DNA from: Clostridiaceae bacterium
GTDB lineage: Bacteria; Bacillota; Clostridia; Peptostreptococcales; Tindalliaceae
DNA length: 39,623 bases
Direction of reading: 5' to 3'
Assembly (NCBI GenBank): GCA_011390155.1
Contig: JAABSW010000021.1
Span: 1 to 39,623, forward strand
In this document: piece after piece, positions 1-7,649 of the stretch
Layout of the letters: the number at the start of each line of letters is the position of its first letter
Numbering within the stretch: position 1 is the first letter of the stretch
Position numbers and translations under genes: made by a program
Notes under the pieces: model-generated
Seen by the model: the letters and a program-made list of their open reading frames with translations, nothing else
Databases searched by the model: none
Told to the model about the DNA's origin: nothing

Positions 1-46
1 AATATAATAATAATCAATAAGTCCTATATTGATACAAAAAAATGAA

Positions 47-133
47 AAAGGCAAAACTGACTGAAAGGCAGTGACGCAAAGCTACGAGTCTACGTTCCGG
101 GTGTTACCGTGAATAAGATCGTCGGGTTGCCAC
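47..133 (+). ncRNA. c-di-GMP-I (GEMM-I) riboswitch aptamer
   Basis: The segment carries the GEMM-I core: a GGCAAAAC-like 5' strand of P1, a GAAA-capped P2 hairpin (ctga CTGAAAGG cagt), the conserved GACGCAAAGCTACG stretch, a second hairpin, and a GTCGGGTTGCC 3' end that closes P1. This is the class I cyclic di-GMP riboswitch layout. It is followed by an intrinsic terminator and a 66-codon gene, so it should control that gene by transcription termination. Identification rests on consensus recognition by eye; no covariance search was run. Confidence 0.9.
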
Positions 134-170
134 TTATGACAGTTGATTGTGACACATTCAATCTATTTGG

Positions 171-199
171 CGACCCGTGCATCCCGGCGGGTCGTTTTT
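171..199 (+). terminator. Riboswitch expression-platform terminator
   Basis: A 7-bp perfect stem (CGACCCG at 171-177 with CGGGTCG at 188-194) is followed by a T run at 195-199. The 3' end of the aptamer (CGGGTTGCC, 123-131) is complementary, with one G-U pair, to GGCGACCCG (169-177). It can therefore act as an antiterminator when P1 is open, which predicts that bound c-di-GMP switches the gene off. Confidence 0.85.
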
Positions 200-235
200 G
201 GTTTTGAACTTCAACCATAGAAAGGTGTTTGTAAC

Positions 236-436
236 ATGAAACTGGCATATAAAAAAACCGTTGAATGCAACAGCCATATGAAGCTAGCTTATCCGGTGAC
301 CAATTGTTTTGGTATGGTGGTCTTTGCTGCAGAAGAAGAAATATCAGATTGTATTAAGGAAGCCCTGCTGGAGATGGGGATATACCAGTTGGAAGTACTT
401 ATCTATGATAAAGAGACAACACCTGGGTCAGTATAA
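236..436 (+). CDS. Unrecognised 66-aa protein under c-di-GMP riboswitch control
   Basis: This small open frame begins 37 nt after the riboswitch terminator. AGAAAGGTG at about 220-228 provides a ribosome binding site with suitable spacing. The protein has no signal peptide or membrane segment. It has three cysteines and a C-terminal half rich in acidic and hydrophobic residues that looks able to fold as helix plus strand. The first residues MKLAY recur at residue 15, so a shorter start at 278 is possible. A terminator at 469-501 closes the unit, making it a one-gene c-di-GMP regulon member. I do not recognise the family and assign no function. Confidence 0.7.
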   Translation: MKLAYKKTVECNSHMKLAYPVTNCFGMVVFAAEEEISDCIKEALLEMGIYQLEVLIYDKETTPGSV

Positions 437-468
437 GAAAAGGAATACACAGTACATATTCCTGTTTA

Positions 469-501
469 TCCGGCATGCCTGGAAAGGCGCCGGATTTTTT
501 T
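469..501 (+). terminator. Intrinsic terminator after the 66-aa gene
   Basis: TCCGGC-AT-GCCT pairs with AGGC-GCCGGA across a GGAA loop and is followed by a run of seven T. It separates the riboswitch unit from the next gene. Confidence 0.85.
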
Positions 502-557
502 ATCAATAAATTATGACCAGATCTTAATAGTTGATACTTTATTTTTGTCATTAATTC

Positions 558-566
558 TGGTACAAT
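558..566 (+). promoter_or_regulatory. Extended -10 promoter of the flavin oxidoreductase gene
   Basis: TGG-TACAAT forms an extended -10 element about 50 nt before the start codon. No good -35 box is present at 16-18 nt, which is tolerated with a TGn extension. Confidence 0.5.
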
Positions 567-617
567 GATACTTAGTTCAAAATGAAACGACAAAATAAAG
601 TTCAAGGAGTCGATGAA

Positions 618-1709
618 ATGAAATTACCGCCACTTCAAATAGGCGATCTCTCTGTTCCTGTTCCCATCATCCAGGGTGGAATGGGCGTTGGGGTTTCACT
701 GTCCCGCCTGGCTTCCGCCGTAGCCAATGCGGGAGGCATCGGGGTGATGGCAGGTGTGCAGATGGGGTTTAATGAACCTGATTTTTATGCCAACGCACAG
801 GTTGCCAATGACAGAGCGTTACGCAAACACATCCGCAAGGCCAAAGAACTGAGTCCCCAGGGTGTCATCGGTATCAACATCATGACAGCCATTAATCATT
901 ACAAGGAAACCGTGCAGGCGGCAGTGGAAGAAAAAATTGACCTGATTATTTCAGGGGCAGGACTTCCCACAGAACTGCCAGCTTTGGTAAAGGGGTCCAA
1001 GACAAAAATTGCACCCATTGTTTCTTCAGGCAAAGCAGCGGCCCTCATTGCTAAAATGTGGGACCGGCGTCATCAAGTGGCACCGGACCTGGTGATTGTG
1101 GAAGGACCTGAAGCAGGAGGCCACCTTGGGTTTTCCCAGGATGAGCTGCGCCAGGACCCGCCCATCAAACTGGAAGACCTGGTAAAGGACGTTATCGCTG
1201 CACTGAAAGCCACGGAAGAAAAATACCAGAAAAAAATTCCCGTGATTGCCGCCGGGGGTATTTTTGATGGTAATGACATCGCCAGGTTCCTCAAAATGGG
1301 CGCCGCCGGCGTTCAAATGGGTACCTGCTTTGTGGCCACGGAAGAATGTGACGCCCACCCCCTCTATAAAGAAGCTTATCTAAAGGCTTCAAGGGAAGAC
1401 ATTGATTTGGTGCAAAGCCCTGTGGGCATGCCCGGCCGCGCTGTGATTAATTCCTTTATTGACAGAACAAAAAAAGAGCGGGTGCCCTCAATCAAGTGTT
1501 CCAATTGCTTGAAACCCTGCAATCCGGCTGAAACACCCTATTGCATTTCAGATGCCCTGATGGCAGCTGTCCAGGGAAAACTGGAAGAAGGACTGATTTT
1601 CACCGGCAGTAACGCCTGGCGTTTACAGGAAATTGTTTCAGTAAAAGACCTGATGGGCCAACTGGTGGCAGAAGCGGAAGCTGCGTTGTCGGTGCCCTCA
1701 TTGGGATAA
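618..1709 (+). CDS. NAD(P)H-dependent flavin oxidoreductase, nitronate monooxygenase/FabK-like family
   Basis: A 363-residue TIM-barrel flavoprotein. Family marks are an N-terminal IIQGGMGVG phosphate/FMN loop, AGGIGVMAG, the PEAGGHLG segment, and AAGGIFDG followed by GAAGVQMGT, which bind FMN phosphate in the 2-nitropropane dioxygenase/FabK superfamily. The C-terminal third holds four clustered cysteines (CSNCLKPC...YC), seen in clostridial members and possibly a metal or redox site. The start at 618 was chosen over an upstream ATG at 582 because AAGGAG at 604-609 sits 8 nt before it. The gene is monocistronic, between its own promoter and a terminator. Nitronate oxidation or enoyl-ACP reduction are both possible; substrate is unknown. 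Confidence 0.85.
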   Translation: MKLPPLQIGDLSVPVPIIQGGMGVGVSLSRLASAVANAGGIGVMAGVQMGFNEPDFYANAQVANDRALRKHIRKAKELSPQGVIGINIMTAINHYKETVQAAVEEKIDLIISGAGLPTELPALVKGSKTKIAPIVSSGKAAALIAKMWDRRHQVAPDLVIVEGPEAGGHLGFSQDELRQDPPIKLEDLVKDVIAALKATEEKYQKKIPVIAAGGIFDGNDIARFLKMGAAGVQMGTCFVATEECDAHPLYKEAYLKASREDIDLVQSPVGMPGRAVINSFIDRTKKERVPSIKCSNCLKPCNPAETPYCISDALMAAVQGKLEEGLIFTGSNAWRLQEIVSVKDLMGQLVAEAEAALSVPSLG

Positions 1710-1728
1710 AAAAAGCGCGAGATGTGTA

Positions 1729-1753
1729 AGCCTGGTATATACCGGGCTTTTTT
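1729..1753 (+). terminator. Intrinsic terminator
   Basis: AGCCTGGTA pairs with TACCGGGCT (one G-T) and is followed by six T residues, just after the flavin oxidoreductase gene. Confidence 0.8.
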
Positions 1754-1823
1754 CATGTGATGAACTCGTGGTAAAATAAGAGTGTAAGCAGGCTGAAATC
1801 AATTCCGGTTAAGGAGGGTTAAC

Positions 1824-3194
1824 ATGGAACATGTTTCCGATAAAGCGTTGATATTAGGTAAGAGCAGGGAAGCGTGGTTAAAGGCATACCCTTTGCTGGG
1901 TGACATAATGGCAACGAAACCGGTGAACTGGCTGAATCCGGGGCTTCAAGGAGCGGAGGACACCCTGAAAACACTGCCCATCCACAGGGAAGAAATACTG
2001 GAGGCATCCAAACGCCTGGAACGCTTCGCTGCCTATTTGGCCCAGGTATTTCCCGCATTACAGGAAACACAGGGCATCATTGAGTCGCCCATCCGCCCCG
2101 TCGTTAAGATGCAGCAAAGGCTTGACCAGCAGACAGGCATTGCCTTAAAGGGTTCGTTGGTCTTAAAGCTGGACAGCCATCTTCCCGTTTCCGGTTCCAT
2201 AAAAGCCAGGGGCGGGATCTATGAGGTGCTGGTCCACGGAGAAACCCTGGCCCTGGAAGATGGAAGGCTACACCTGGAGGACGATTACCGTCTGCTGGAC
2301 GCTCCGGAGGTGCGCCGTTTTTTCGGAAAGCACCGCATCGAAGTGGGGTCAACAGGCAATTTGGGCTTAAGTATAGGCATTATGGGAGCTGCCATGGGCT
2401 TCCAGGTGACGGTGCACATGTCACAGGATGCACGACAGTGGAAAAAGGACCTGTTGCGGGAGAAAGGCGTGGAAGTGAAGGAATACGCCACAGACTACAG
2501 CCTGGCAGTGGCCGCAGGACGTAAAGCATCGGAAGATGACCCAGCAAGCTATTTTGTGGACGATGAAAACTCGAAATCCCTGTTCCTGGGGTATGCTGTC
2601 GCCGCACTGCGATTGCAGCGCCAGCTGAAGGCGTCTGGCATAGAAGTGAACCGGGAGCATCCTCTTTTTGCTTACCTGCCCTGTGGGGTGGGAGGCGGGC
2701 CTGGGGGTGTGGCCTTTGGTCTAAAGCAGGTGTACGGGGACAACGTTCATTGTTTTTTTGCAGAACCCACCCACTCTCCTGCAGTGCTTTTGGGACTGAT
2801 GACAGGGGAAATGGAAGAGGTCTCAGCACAGGATTTTGGAGTGGACAACGTCACGGCTGCTGACGGCTTGGCGGTGGGGAGGCCTTCGGGGTTGGTGTGC
2901 CGTATGATGAAACCACTGCTGGCAGGGGTCTATACCGTGGAAGATGAGCAACTGTTCAGATTGTTGGCCCAGTTGGATGAAACAGAAAACCTGCAGCTGG
3001 AACCATCGGCACTGGCCGGCATGCCGGGTCCCTACCGGTTGATGCAGGAGGAAAACATGATACAGTGGCTGGAAGAACAGGGGTTGACACAATACATGAA
3101 CAACGCTACCCATTTGGTCTGGGCCACCGGAGGCAGCATGGTGCCGGAGAAGGAAATGGACGCGTATATTCTGCGGGGTAGAGAGTTGCTGTAA
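1824..3194 (+). CDS. dsdA: D-serine dehydratase (D-serine ammonia-lyase)
   Basis: A 456-residue PLP enzyme converting D-serine to pyruvate and ammonia, close to the usual ~440 residues of DsdA. The Schiff-base lysine is K127 in SGSIKARGG. STGNLGLSIG follows, and the glycine-rich phosphate loop GVGGGPGG lies near residue 290. The N-terminal region (roughly 20-110) matches the DsdA-specific cap rather than the threonine dehydratase layout. AAGGAGGG precedes the ATG at good spacing. It stands alone, without a dsdC regulator or dsdX permease. In an amino-acid fermenter it would feed pyruvate and NH3 into central metabolism. Confidence 0.93.
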   Translation: MEHVSDKALILGKSREAWLKAYPLLGDIMATKPVNWLNPGLQGAEDTLKTLPIHREEILEASKRLERFAAYLAQVFPALQETQGIIESPIRPVVKMQQRLDQQTGIALKGSLVLKLDSHLPVSGSIKARGGIYEVLVHGETLALEDGRLHLEDDYRLLDAPEVRRFFGKHRIEVGSTGNLGLSIGIMGAAMGFQVTVHMSQDARQWKKDLLREKGVEVKEYATDYSLAVAAGRKASEDDPASYFVDDENSKSLFLGYAVAALRLQRQLKASGIEVNREHPLFAYLPCGVGGGPGGVAFGLKQVYGDNVHCFFAEPTHSPAVLLGLMTGEMEEVSAQDFGVDNVTAADGLAVGRPSGLVCRMMKPLLAGVYTVEDEQLFRLLAQLDETENLQLEPSALAGMPGPYRLMQEENMIQWLEEQGLTQYMNNATHLVWATGGSMVPEKEMDAYILRGRELL

Positions 3195-3258
3195 TGCTGT
3201 AAATAAGTGTGATTAGCAGGTTTCAATTGATCTAAGGAAGTTTTTTTGTGGATAATAG

Positions 3259-3453
3259 GAAGACAAGGTAAGTGGTAAGAGGCATCCTCGAAAATCTTGT
3301 CAGTGTTTTTTCGAAAAGATGAGAAAACGTTTGCGCCAACTGTTTGAGCGCAGCGAGTTTTGGCGCAGTTTTCGAGGCTTTCGACCAAAAACACATACCC
3401 ACAGGGCACAGGCAAGATTGGAGGTAGATGACTCGTCCACTTCCTTCGTCTTC
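3259..3453. repeat. ~195 bp imperfect palindromic intergenic element
   Basis: Paired segments nest from outside inward: 3259-3275 with 3437-3453, 3294-3299 (ATCTTG) with 3413-3418 (CAAGAT), 3303-3310 (GTGTTTTT) with 3387-3394, and 3332-3339 (TGCGCCAA) with 3360-3367 (TTGGCGCA). A central GAGCGCAGCGAG loop region closes it. It lies between the convergent dsdA and ilvE genes and holds no convincing coding frame. It could be a MITE-like repeat or a long structured RNA. Only one copy is visible in this window. Confidence 0.65.
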
Positions 3454-3472
3454 AATATGATCCGTATGAAAC

Positions 3473-3502
3473 TAAAGTGCCCCCTGATCAACAGGGGGCA
3501 CT
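3473..3502 (-). terminator. Terminator of ilvE
   Basis: An 11-bp perfect stem, AGTGCCCCCTG (3476-3486) with CAGGGGGCACT (3492-3502), lies just beyond the ilvE stop on the minus strand. The following minus-strand tract (TTTAGTTTC) is only moderately U-rich. Confidence 0.7.
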
Positions 3503-3520
3503 CACAGTTTTGCGATTCGA

Positions 3521-4546
3521 TTAATCCACCTTCACAATCCAGCCTTCCGGTGCGTCAACGTCACCGAACTGAATGCCGCAAAGGGTGTCGTACAGCTTCT
3601 TCGTCATCGGACCTACCTCTGTTTCACTGTAGAAAACATGCAGTTTGTCCTTGTAATCGATGCCGCCGATGGGGGTGATCACTGCCGCTGTGCCGCAGGC
3701 CCCTGCTTCAGCAAATTCATCTAATTTATCGATGTACACATCACGCTCAGACACCTTCATGTCCAGGTAGTTTTCCGCCAGGTATAACAGGGAATACTTG
3801 GTGATGCTTGGCAGAATGGAAGGTGATTTCGGTGTGACAAATTCATTGTCCTTGGTGATGCCGAAGAAATTGGCAGCGCCCACTTCCTCAATTTTTGTAT
3901 GGGTGAGGGGATCCAGGTAAATGCAGTCTGCGAAGCCCTTCTCAACAGCTTCTTCATGGGGCATCATACTGCCGGCGTAGTTACCACCCACTTTTGCGGC
4001 ACCTGTGCCGTAGGGGGCTGCCCGGTCATAATCTGACACGGTGAAGTTCACCGGAGAGAGACCGCCTTTAAAGTAGGGGCCCACCGGGAGGCAGAACACA
4101 CTGAAAATATATTCCGGAGCTGGTTTAACACCAATGTTGTCCCCCACACCAATGACAAAAGGTCGCAGGTACAGGGTGGCGCCTGTGCCATAAGGGGGCA
4201 CGTAGTCAATGTTAGCCGTTGCCACTTGTTTACAGGCATCAATGAACATTTCTTCAGGCACTTGGGGCATCAACACACGGGCACAACTCTGGTGCATGCG
4301 CTTGGCGTTCTGGTCCGGTCTGAACAGCTGCACGCTGCCATCTTTGGTGCGGTAAGCTTTCAGGCCTTCAAAACATTGCTGGCCGTAGTGAAGCGCTGAG
4401 GAGGATTCACTAATGTGTAATTGATTATCTTCTGTCAATTCTCCCTGGCTCCATTGACCATCTTTCCAACGTGAAATGTAGCGATAAGGTGTTTTCATGT
4501 AAGCAAAACCCAATTTGCTCCAATCGATGTTTACAGGTGTACTCAT
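3521..4546 (-). CDS. ilvE: Branched-chain amino acid aminotransferase
   Basis: A class IV PLP aminotransferase of 341 residues that interconverts leucine, isoleucine and valine with their 2-oxo acids. Its length and the segment YGTGAAKVGGNYAGSMM, whose lysine is the PLP anchor, match the larger BCAT type. EEVGAANFF and GTAAVITPIG are further family marks. The start at 4546 was preferred to an ATG at 4609 because AGGAGG lies just upstream of it. It is transcribed alone, with a strong hairpin after the stop. In a Stickland organism it can serve both synthesis and oxidative branched-chain catabolism. Confidence 0.93.
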   Translation of the reverse strand: MSTPVNIDWSKLGFAYMKTPYRYISRWKDGQWSQGELTEDNQLHISESSSALHYGQQCFEGLKAYRTKDGSVQLFRPDQNAKRMHQSCARVLMPQVPEEMFIDACKQVATANIDYVPPYGTGATLYLRPFVIGVGDNIGVKPAPEYIFSVFCLPVGPYFKGGLSPVNFTVSDYDRAAPYGTGAAKVGGNYAGSMMPHEEAVEKGFADCIYLDPLTHTKIEEVGAANFFGITKDNEFVTPKSPSILPSITKYSLLYLAENYLDMKVSERDVYIDKLDEFAEAGACGTAAVITPIGGIDYKDKLHVFYSETEVGPMTKKLYDTLCGIQFGDVDAPEGWIVKVD

Positions 4547-4597
4547 ACAATCCCTCCTGGTTCTCTCATTCTGACACTGCGAAGCAGTGTTCCTCAC

Positions 4598-4606
4598 TAA
4601 GTATAT
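4598..4606 (-). promoter_or_regulatory. Extended -10 promoter of ilvE
   Basis: The minus strand reads TGA-TATACT about 50 nt upstream of the ilvE start, with no clear -35. A small hairpin (ACACTGC-TTC-GCAGTGT, about 4572-4588) falls in the predicted leader. No T-box or other known leader RNA was recognised in the 4547-4888 gap. Confidence 0.45.
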
Positions 4607-4853
4607 CATATTTTCATGCCAGCTGCCTTCGACTCTGGGTCTGGAAGCTCACATTAAATAGTTTTCACAATAACCATTATGCAACTTATATGAATTTGAA
4701 AAATAATATTACCCAAAATTATCCTGTTTAAACATAGGCACTTTACTGATTGTATACTTACGGGTCACTACATCACAGCAACTGTCTACGCTTCGTAAAA
4801 ATTCGTTATCAGAAAATATTTTTCATTTTCCGCAGGAGTATTATGGAAACCTA

Positions 4854-4862
4854 TGTTATAAT
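4854..4862 (+). promoter_or_regulatory. Extended -10 promoter of the ftsH-like gene
   Basis: TGT-TATAAT, a consensus extended -10, ends 26 nt before the start codon and is followed by a purine-rich ribosome binding site. Confidence 0.6.
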
Positions 4863-4888
4863 GTACGCAGGTAAAAGGGGGAAGGGAA

Positions 4889-6667
4889 ATGGAACGTCTT
4901 AAAATCTTATCGCAACGGTATAAGCGGTATTTGCCGTATCTGATTGTGATCCTGGTCGTCGCCACCGTCGCAGCAACCACATTCTTTTCCAGCCTCAGGC
5001 ATGTTCCTGACCCGGAAAGCATCAAATACACAGAATTTATGGAGCTGGTGGCAGCCGGGCAGGTGCACACCGTGAGTATTAACCTGGCAGAGCCCACTTT
5101 CCAGTTTACCGACGCCAACGAAACAGTGTATACATCTGATAACCCCAAAGACCTTGATTTCAAACGCATCTTACTGGAACAGGGCGTTGTGGTCAATGAA
5201 CTTATGACGGATACGGCACGGGAGGATTTAATTGCCAATGTCTTTACCCTCGGCCGCTATGCGTTGATCTTCGGCGTGATGTTTTATATACTCAGATCCA
5301 CCGGTATGATGTCGTTGAATAAAGAGAAAAGTGCGGAAAAAGTGATTCCTGCAACGACATTTAAAGACATAGCCGGAAACGAAGAAGCGAAAGAGGACAT
5401 GGAATACCTGGTGAAATTCTTGAAAGATCCCAGGCTGTACATTGAACTGGGAGCAAAACTTCCAAAAGGTGTCGTTTTTTACGGTCCACCGGGAACCGGA
5501 AAAACCTTCACTGCAAGAGCCATGGCGGGAGAGGCGAAAGTGCCTTTTTACAGCGTATCCGGCTCTGATTTTGTTGAAATGTATGTGGGGCTGGGCGCCA
5601 AACGGGTTCGGGGATTGTTTGCCAGGGCCAGAAAATCGGCTCCCTGTATTGTTTTTATTGATGAAATTGATGCCGTTGGGACCCGACGCGGTTCTGACAG
5701 AAACTCGGAAAAAGACCAGACCATTAACGCGCTTTTAAATGAGATGGACGGATTTACAGGCAGTGAAGGTGTGCTGGTCATCGCGGCGACCAACAGGGTC
5801 GAAAGCCTGGATCCAGCGCTGATCCGTGCCGGCAGATTCGACAAGCACATAGCCATCAACCTGCCGGATGTGCAGGATCGCATGGCGATTCTTCAAATTC
5901 ATTCACAGAACAAGAAGCTGTCAAATGACGTTAACCTGGAAGAACTGAGCAAACTCACCATCGGGTTTTCAGGGGCAGGACTTGAAACCCTGCTGAACGA
6001 ATCCACTATTTTAGCGGTCAATGACGGCCGTACTGAGATCACGAAAGAGGACATCGATGATGCCTATTATAAAGTTGTGATGCAGGGGTCAAAAAAGAAA
6101 AACCGTATGGGAAGAACAGCGGAGGATGTCAAACTCATTGCGTGGCATGAAGCTGGGCATGCGCTGGTGGCAAAGCTAATCACAGAAAATGACATTCCCA
6201 AAGTAACCATAGTGCCCAGCACCTCCGGTGCAGGAGGCGCTACCTTTAACATTCCCAAGAAAATGGGTCTGCACAGTAAGCGTGAACTGCTGAACCAGGT
6301 CAAGATGCTCTATGGCGGCCGTGTGGCGGAAATGTTGCTGCTTAAGGATGAAGACAGTGTGACCACCGGTGCGCGTCAGGATATCCGTCAGGCCACGGTA
6401 CAGCTTAAAGAGATCGTCAATGATTTTGGTATGAATGAAAAATTCGGGATGATTCACGTATCAGAAATCTGTGGATCTGACAGTTCCGCTGTACTTGAAG
6501 AAGTAACCGCCCTGTCAAAAAAGCTTCATGATGAAACCACCGCCCTCTTAACCCAAAACAGGGAGACCCTTGAAAAGATCGCCCAGGCGTTGATTGAAAA
6601 GGAAACACTGACAGAACCGGAATTGGACCAGCTTGTCTTTCCGGCTGTCAATCAGCTTGGAGCTTAG
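4889..6667 (+). CDS. ftsH: FtsH-family membrane AAA+ zinc metalloprotease (divergent paralog)
   Basis: A 592-residue membrane-anchored protease. Two membrane segments (about 14-34 and 122-137) flank an extracytoplasmic domain. The AAA module follows with Walker A GPPGTGKT (199-206), pore loop MYVG, Walker B IVFIDEID and an arginine-finger region ending RAGRFDKH. The peptidase has the zinc motif HEAGH (420-424) and a later GARQDIRQAT in place of the usual SGAxNDI; its Asp is the likely third ligand. It lacks the glycine-rich GGGHDE stretch normally found after the Walker B region, so it may be a second, specialised FtsH rather than the housekeeping copy. Monocistronic. Confidence 0.9.
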   Translation: MERLKILSQRYKRYLPYLIVILVVATVAATTFFSSLRHVPDPESIKYTEFMELVAAGQVHTVSINLAEPTFQFTDANETVYTSDNPKDLDFKRILLEQGVVVNELMTDTAREDLIANVFTLGRYALIFGVMFYILRSTGMMSLNKEKSAEKVIPATTFKDIAGNEEAKEDMEYLVKFLKDPRLYIELGAKLPKGVVFYGPPGTGKTFTARAMAGEAKVPFYSVSGSDFVEMYVGLGAKRVRGLFARARKSAPCIVFIDEIDAVGTRRGSDRNSEKDQTINALLNEMDGFTGSEGVLVIAATNRVESLDPALIRAGRFDKHIAINLPDVQDRMAILQIHSQNKKLSNDVNLEELSKLTIGFSGAGLETLLNESTILAVNDGRTEITKEDIDDAYYKVVMQGSKKKNRMGRTAEDVKLIAWHEAGHALVAKLITENDIPKVTIVPSTSGAGGATFNIPKKMGLHSKRELLNQVKMLYGGRVAEMLLLKDEDSVTTGARQDIRQATVQLKEIVNDFGMNEKFGMIHVSEICGSDSSAVLEEVTALSKKLHDETTALLTQNRETLEKIAQALIEKETLTEPELDQLVFPAVNQLGA

Positions 6668-6714
6668 TTTCGTTGGTTAGTCTCGCTAATTCCAAAGGAC
6701 AGCAAAACATGACG

Positions 6715-6750
6715 GTGGGAAGAAGTTTTTTACTTTCTTCTCACTTTTTT
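6715..6750 (+). terminator. Terminator of the ftsH-like gene
   Basis: GTGGGAAGAA (6715-6724) pairs with TTCTTCTCAC (one G-T), and the stem is followed by TTTTTT. Confidence 0.8.
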
Positions 6751-6773
6751 GGTTTCTTTTGCCTACGATAATT

Positions 6774-7508
6774 TCATCCTAAGTTGCCTTGATTGTGATC
6801 TCTATGCTTTTCTTCCTGGGTTTCTTTCACTTCCTGCAGTAGAGGCAGCCGCCAGTTGACGGGTTTGATGCCCTGATGTTCCAGAAAAGCGTTGGCCTGG
6901 GAGAAGGGTTTACTCCCGAAAAACCCCCGGGTGGCAGAGAGGGGACTGGGGTGTGGTGCTTCCAAAATAAGGTGATGAGGCTGGGTGACAAGGCTTCGCT
7001 TTTCCTGGGCGTGTTTTCCCCAGAGAAAAAAAACAACAGGGGTTTCCCGCTGGTTGATGAGTTCGATCACCCGGTCAGTAAAAGTCTCCCAGCCCATTTT
7101 ACGGTGGGACGCGGCCTGGCCAGCCCGCACTGTGAGCACTGTGTTCAACAGCAACACGCCACGTTTTGCCCATGGAATCAAACAGCCATGGTCTGGTGGC
7201 GTTAACCCCAAATCTGAATGCATCTCTTTGTAAATATTTACCAGAGAGGGAGGGACCTGCACACCAGGCGTAACGGAAAAGCAGAGACCATGTGCCTGCC
7301 CCGGTCCGTGGTAGGGGTCCTGGCCCAGGATCACCACTTTCACCTGCTCATAGGGGGTGTAGTGTAGGGCGTTGAAAATGTGTTCTTTACTGGGATAAAT
7401 GGTTTGTTTTTGGTATTCATTCTTCAAAAATTGCCGAAGAGAGAGGTAATAGGGCTTGGTAAATTCTGCTTCCAGCAGCGGAGCCCAATCGTTATTCAGA
7501 ATCGACAT
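6774..7508 (-). CDS. ung: Uracil-DNA glycosylase, family 1
   Basis: A 244-residue base-excision repair enzyme that removes uracil from DNA. The water-activating motif GQDPYHG holds Asp64. The minor-groove loop HPSPLSA (186-192) carries the catalytic histidine, and LLLNTVLTV and FFLWGKHAQ are in the usual order. The C terminus extends slightly beyond the family core with a charged tail. GAGGAGG precedes the ATG. It is divergent from the HTH gene at 7650. Confidence 0.95.
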   Translation of the reverse strand: MSILNNDWAPLLEAEFTKPYYLSLRQFLKNEYQKQTIYPSKEHIFNALHYTPYEQVKVVILGQDPYHGPGQAHGLCFSVTPGVQVPPSLVNIYKEMHSDLGLTPPDHGCLIPWAKRGVLLLNTVLTVRAGQAASHRKMGWETFTDRVIELINQRETPVVFFLWGKHAQEKRSLVTQPHHLILEAPHPSPLSATRGFFGSKPFSQANAFLEHQGIKPVNWRLPLLQEVKETQEEKHRDHNQGNLG

Positions 7509-7583
7509 GGAAAGACCTCCTCAAAATGACTTAGTACTACTATTGTACCAACTTCTGAAAACAACCACAAACCAATATTCTTC

Positions 7584-7613
7584 TTGACAAGTTCTGTCAT
7601 TATTTGACATGAT
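7584..7613 (+). promoter_or_regulatory. Promoter with TGACA/TGTCA repeats upstream of the HTH gene
   Basis: A consensus -35 TTGACA (7584-7589), an 18-nt spacer and CATGAT (7608-7613) lie 36 nt before the start codon. TGACA (7585-7589), TGTCA (7595-7599) and TGACA (7605-7609) alternate in orientation across the promoter and could be half-sites for an autoregulator. Confidence 0.55.
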
Positions 7614-7649
7614 AGAAAGAAAAGCGAGTGCGCTATTGGAGGAACGTAT

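Noticed and set aside
3319-3678. 119-codon plus-strand frame across the palindromic element and the ilvE end
   Set aside because: It crosses the palindrome, the ilvE terminator and the ilvE 3' end in antisense; no ribosome binding site or family match.
4547-4888. T-box or other amino-acid leader before ilvE
   Set aside because: No T-box sequence, specifier stem or terminator pair is visible; only an extended -10 and a short hairpin.
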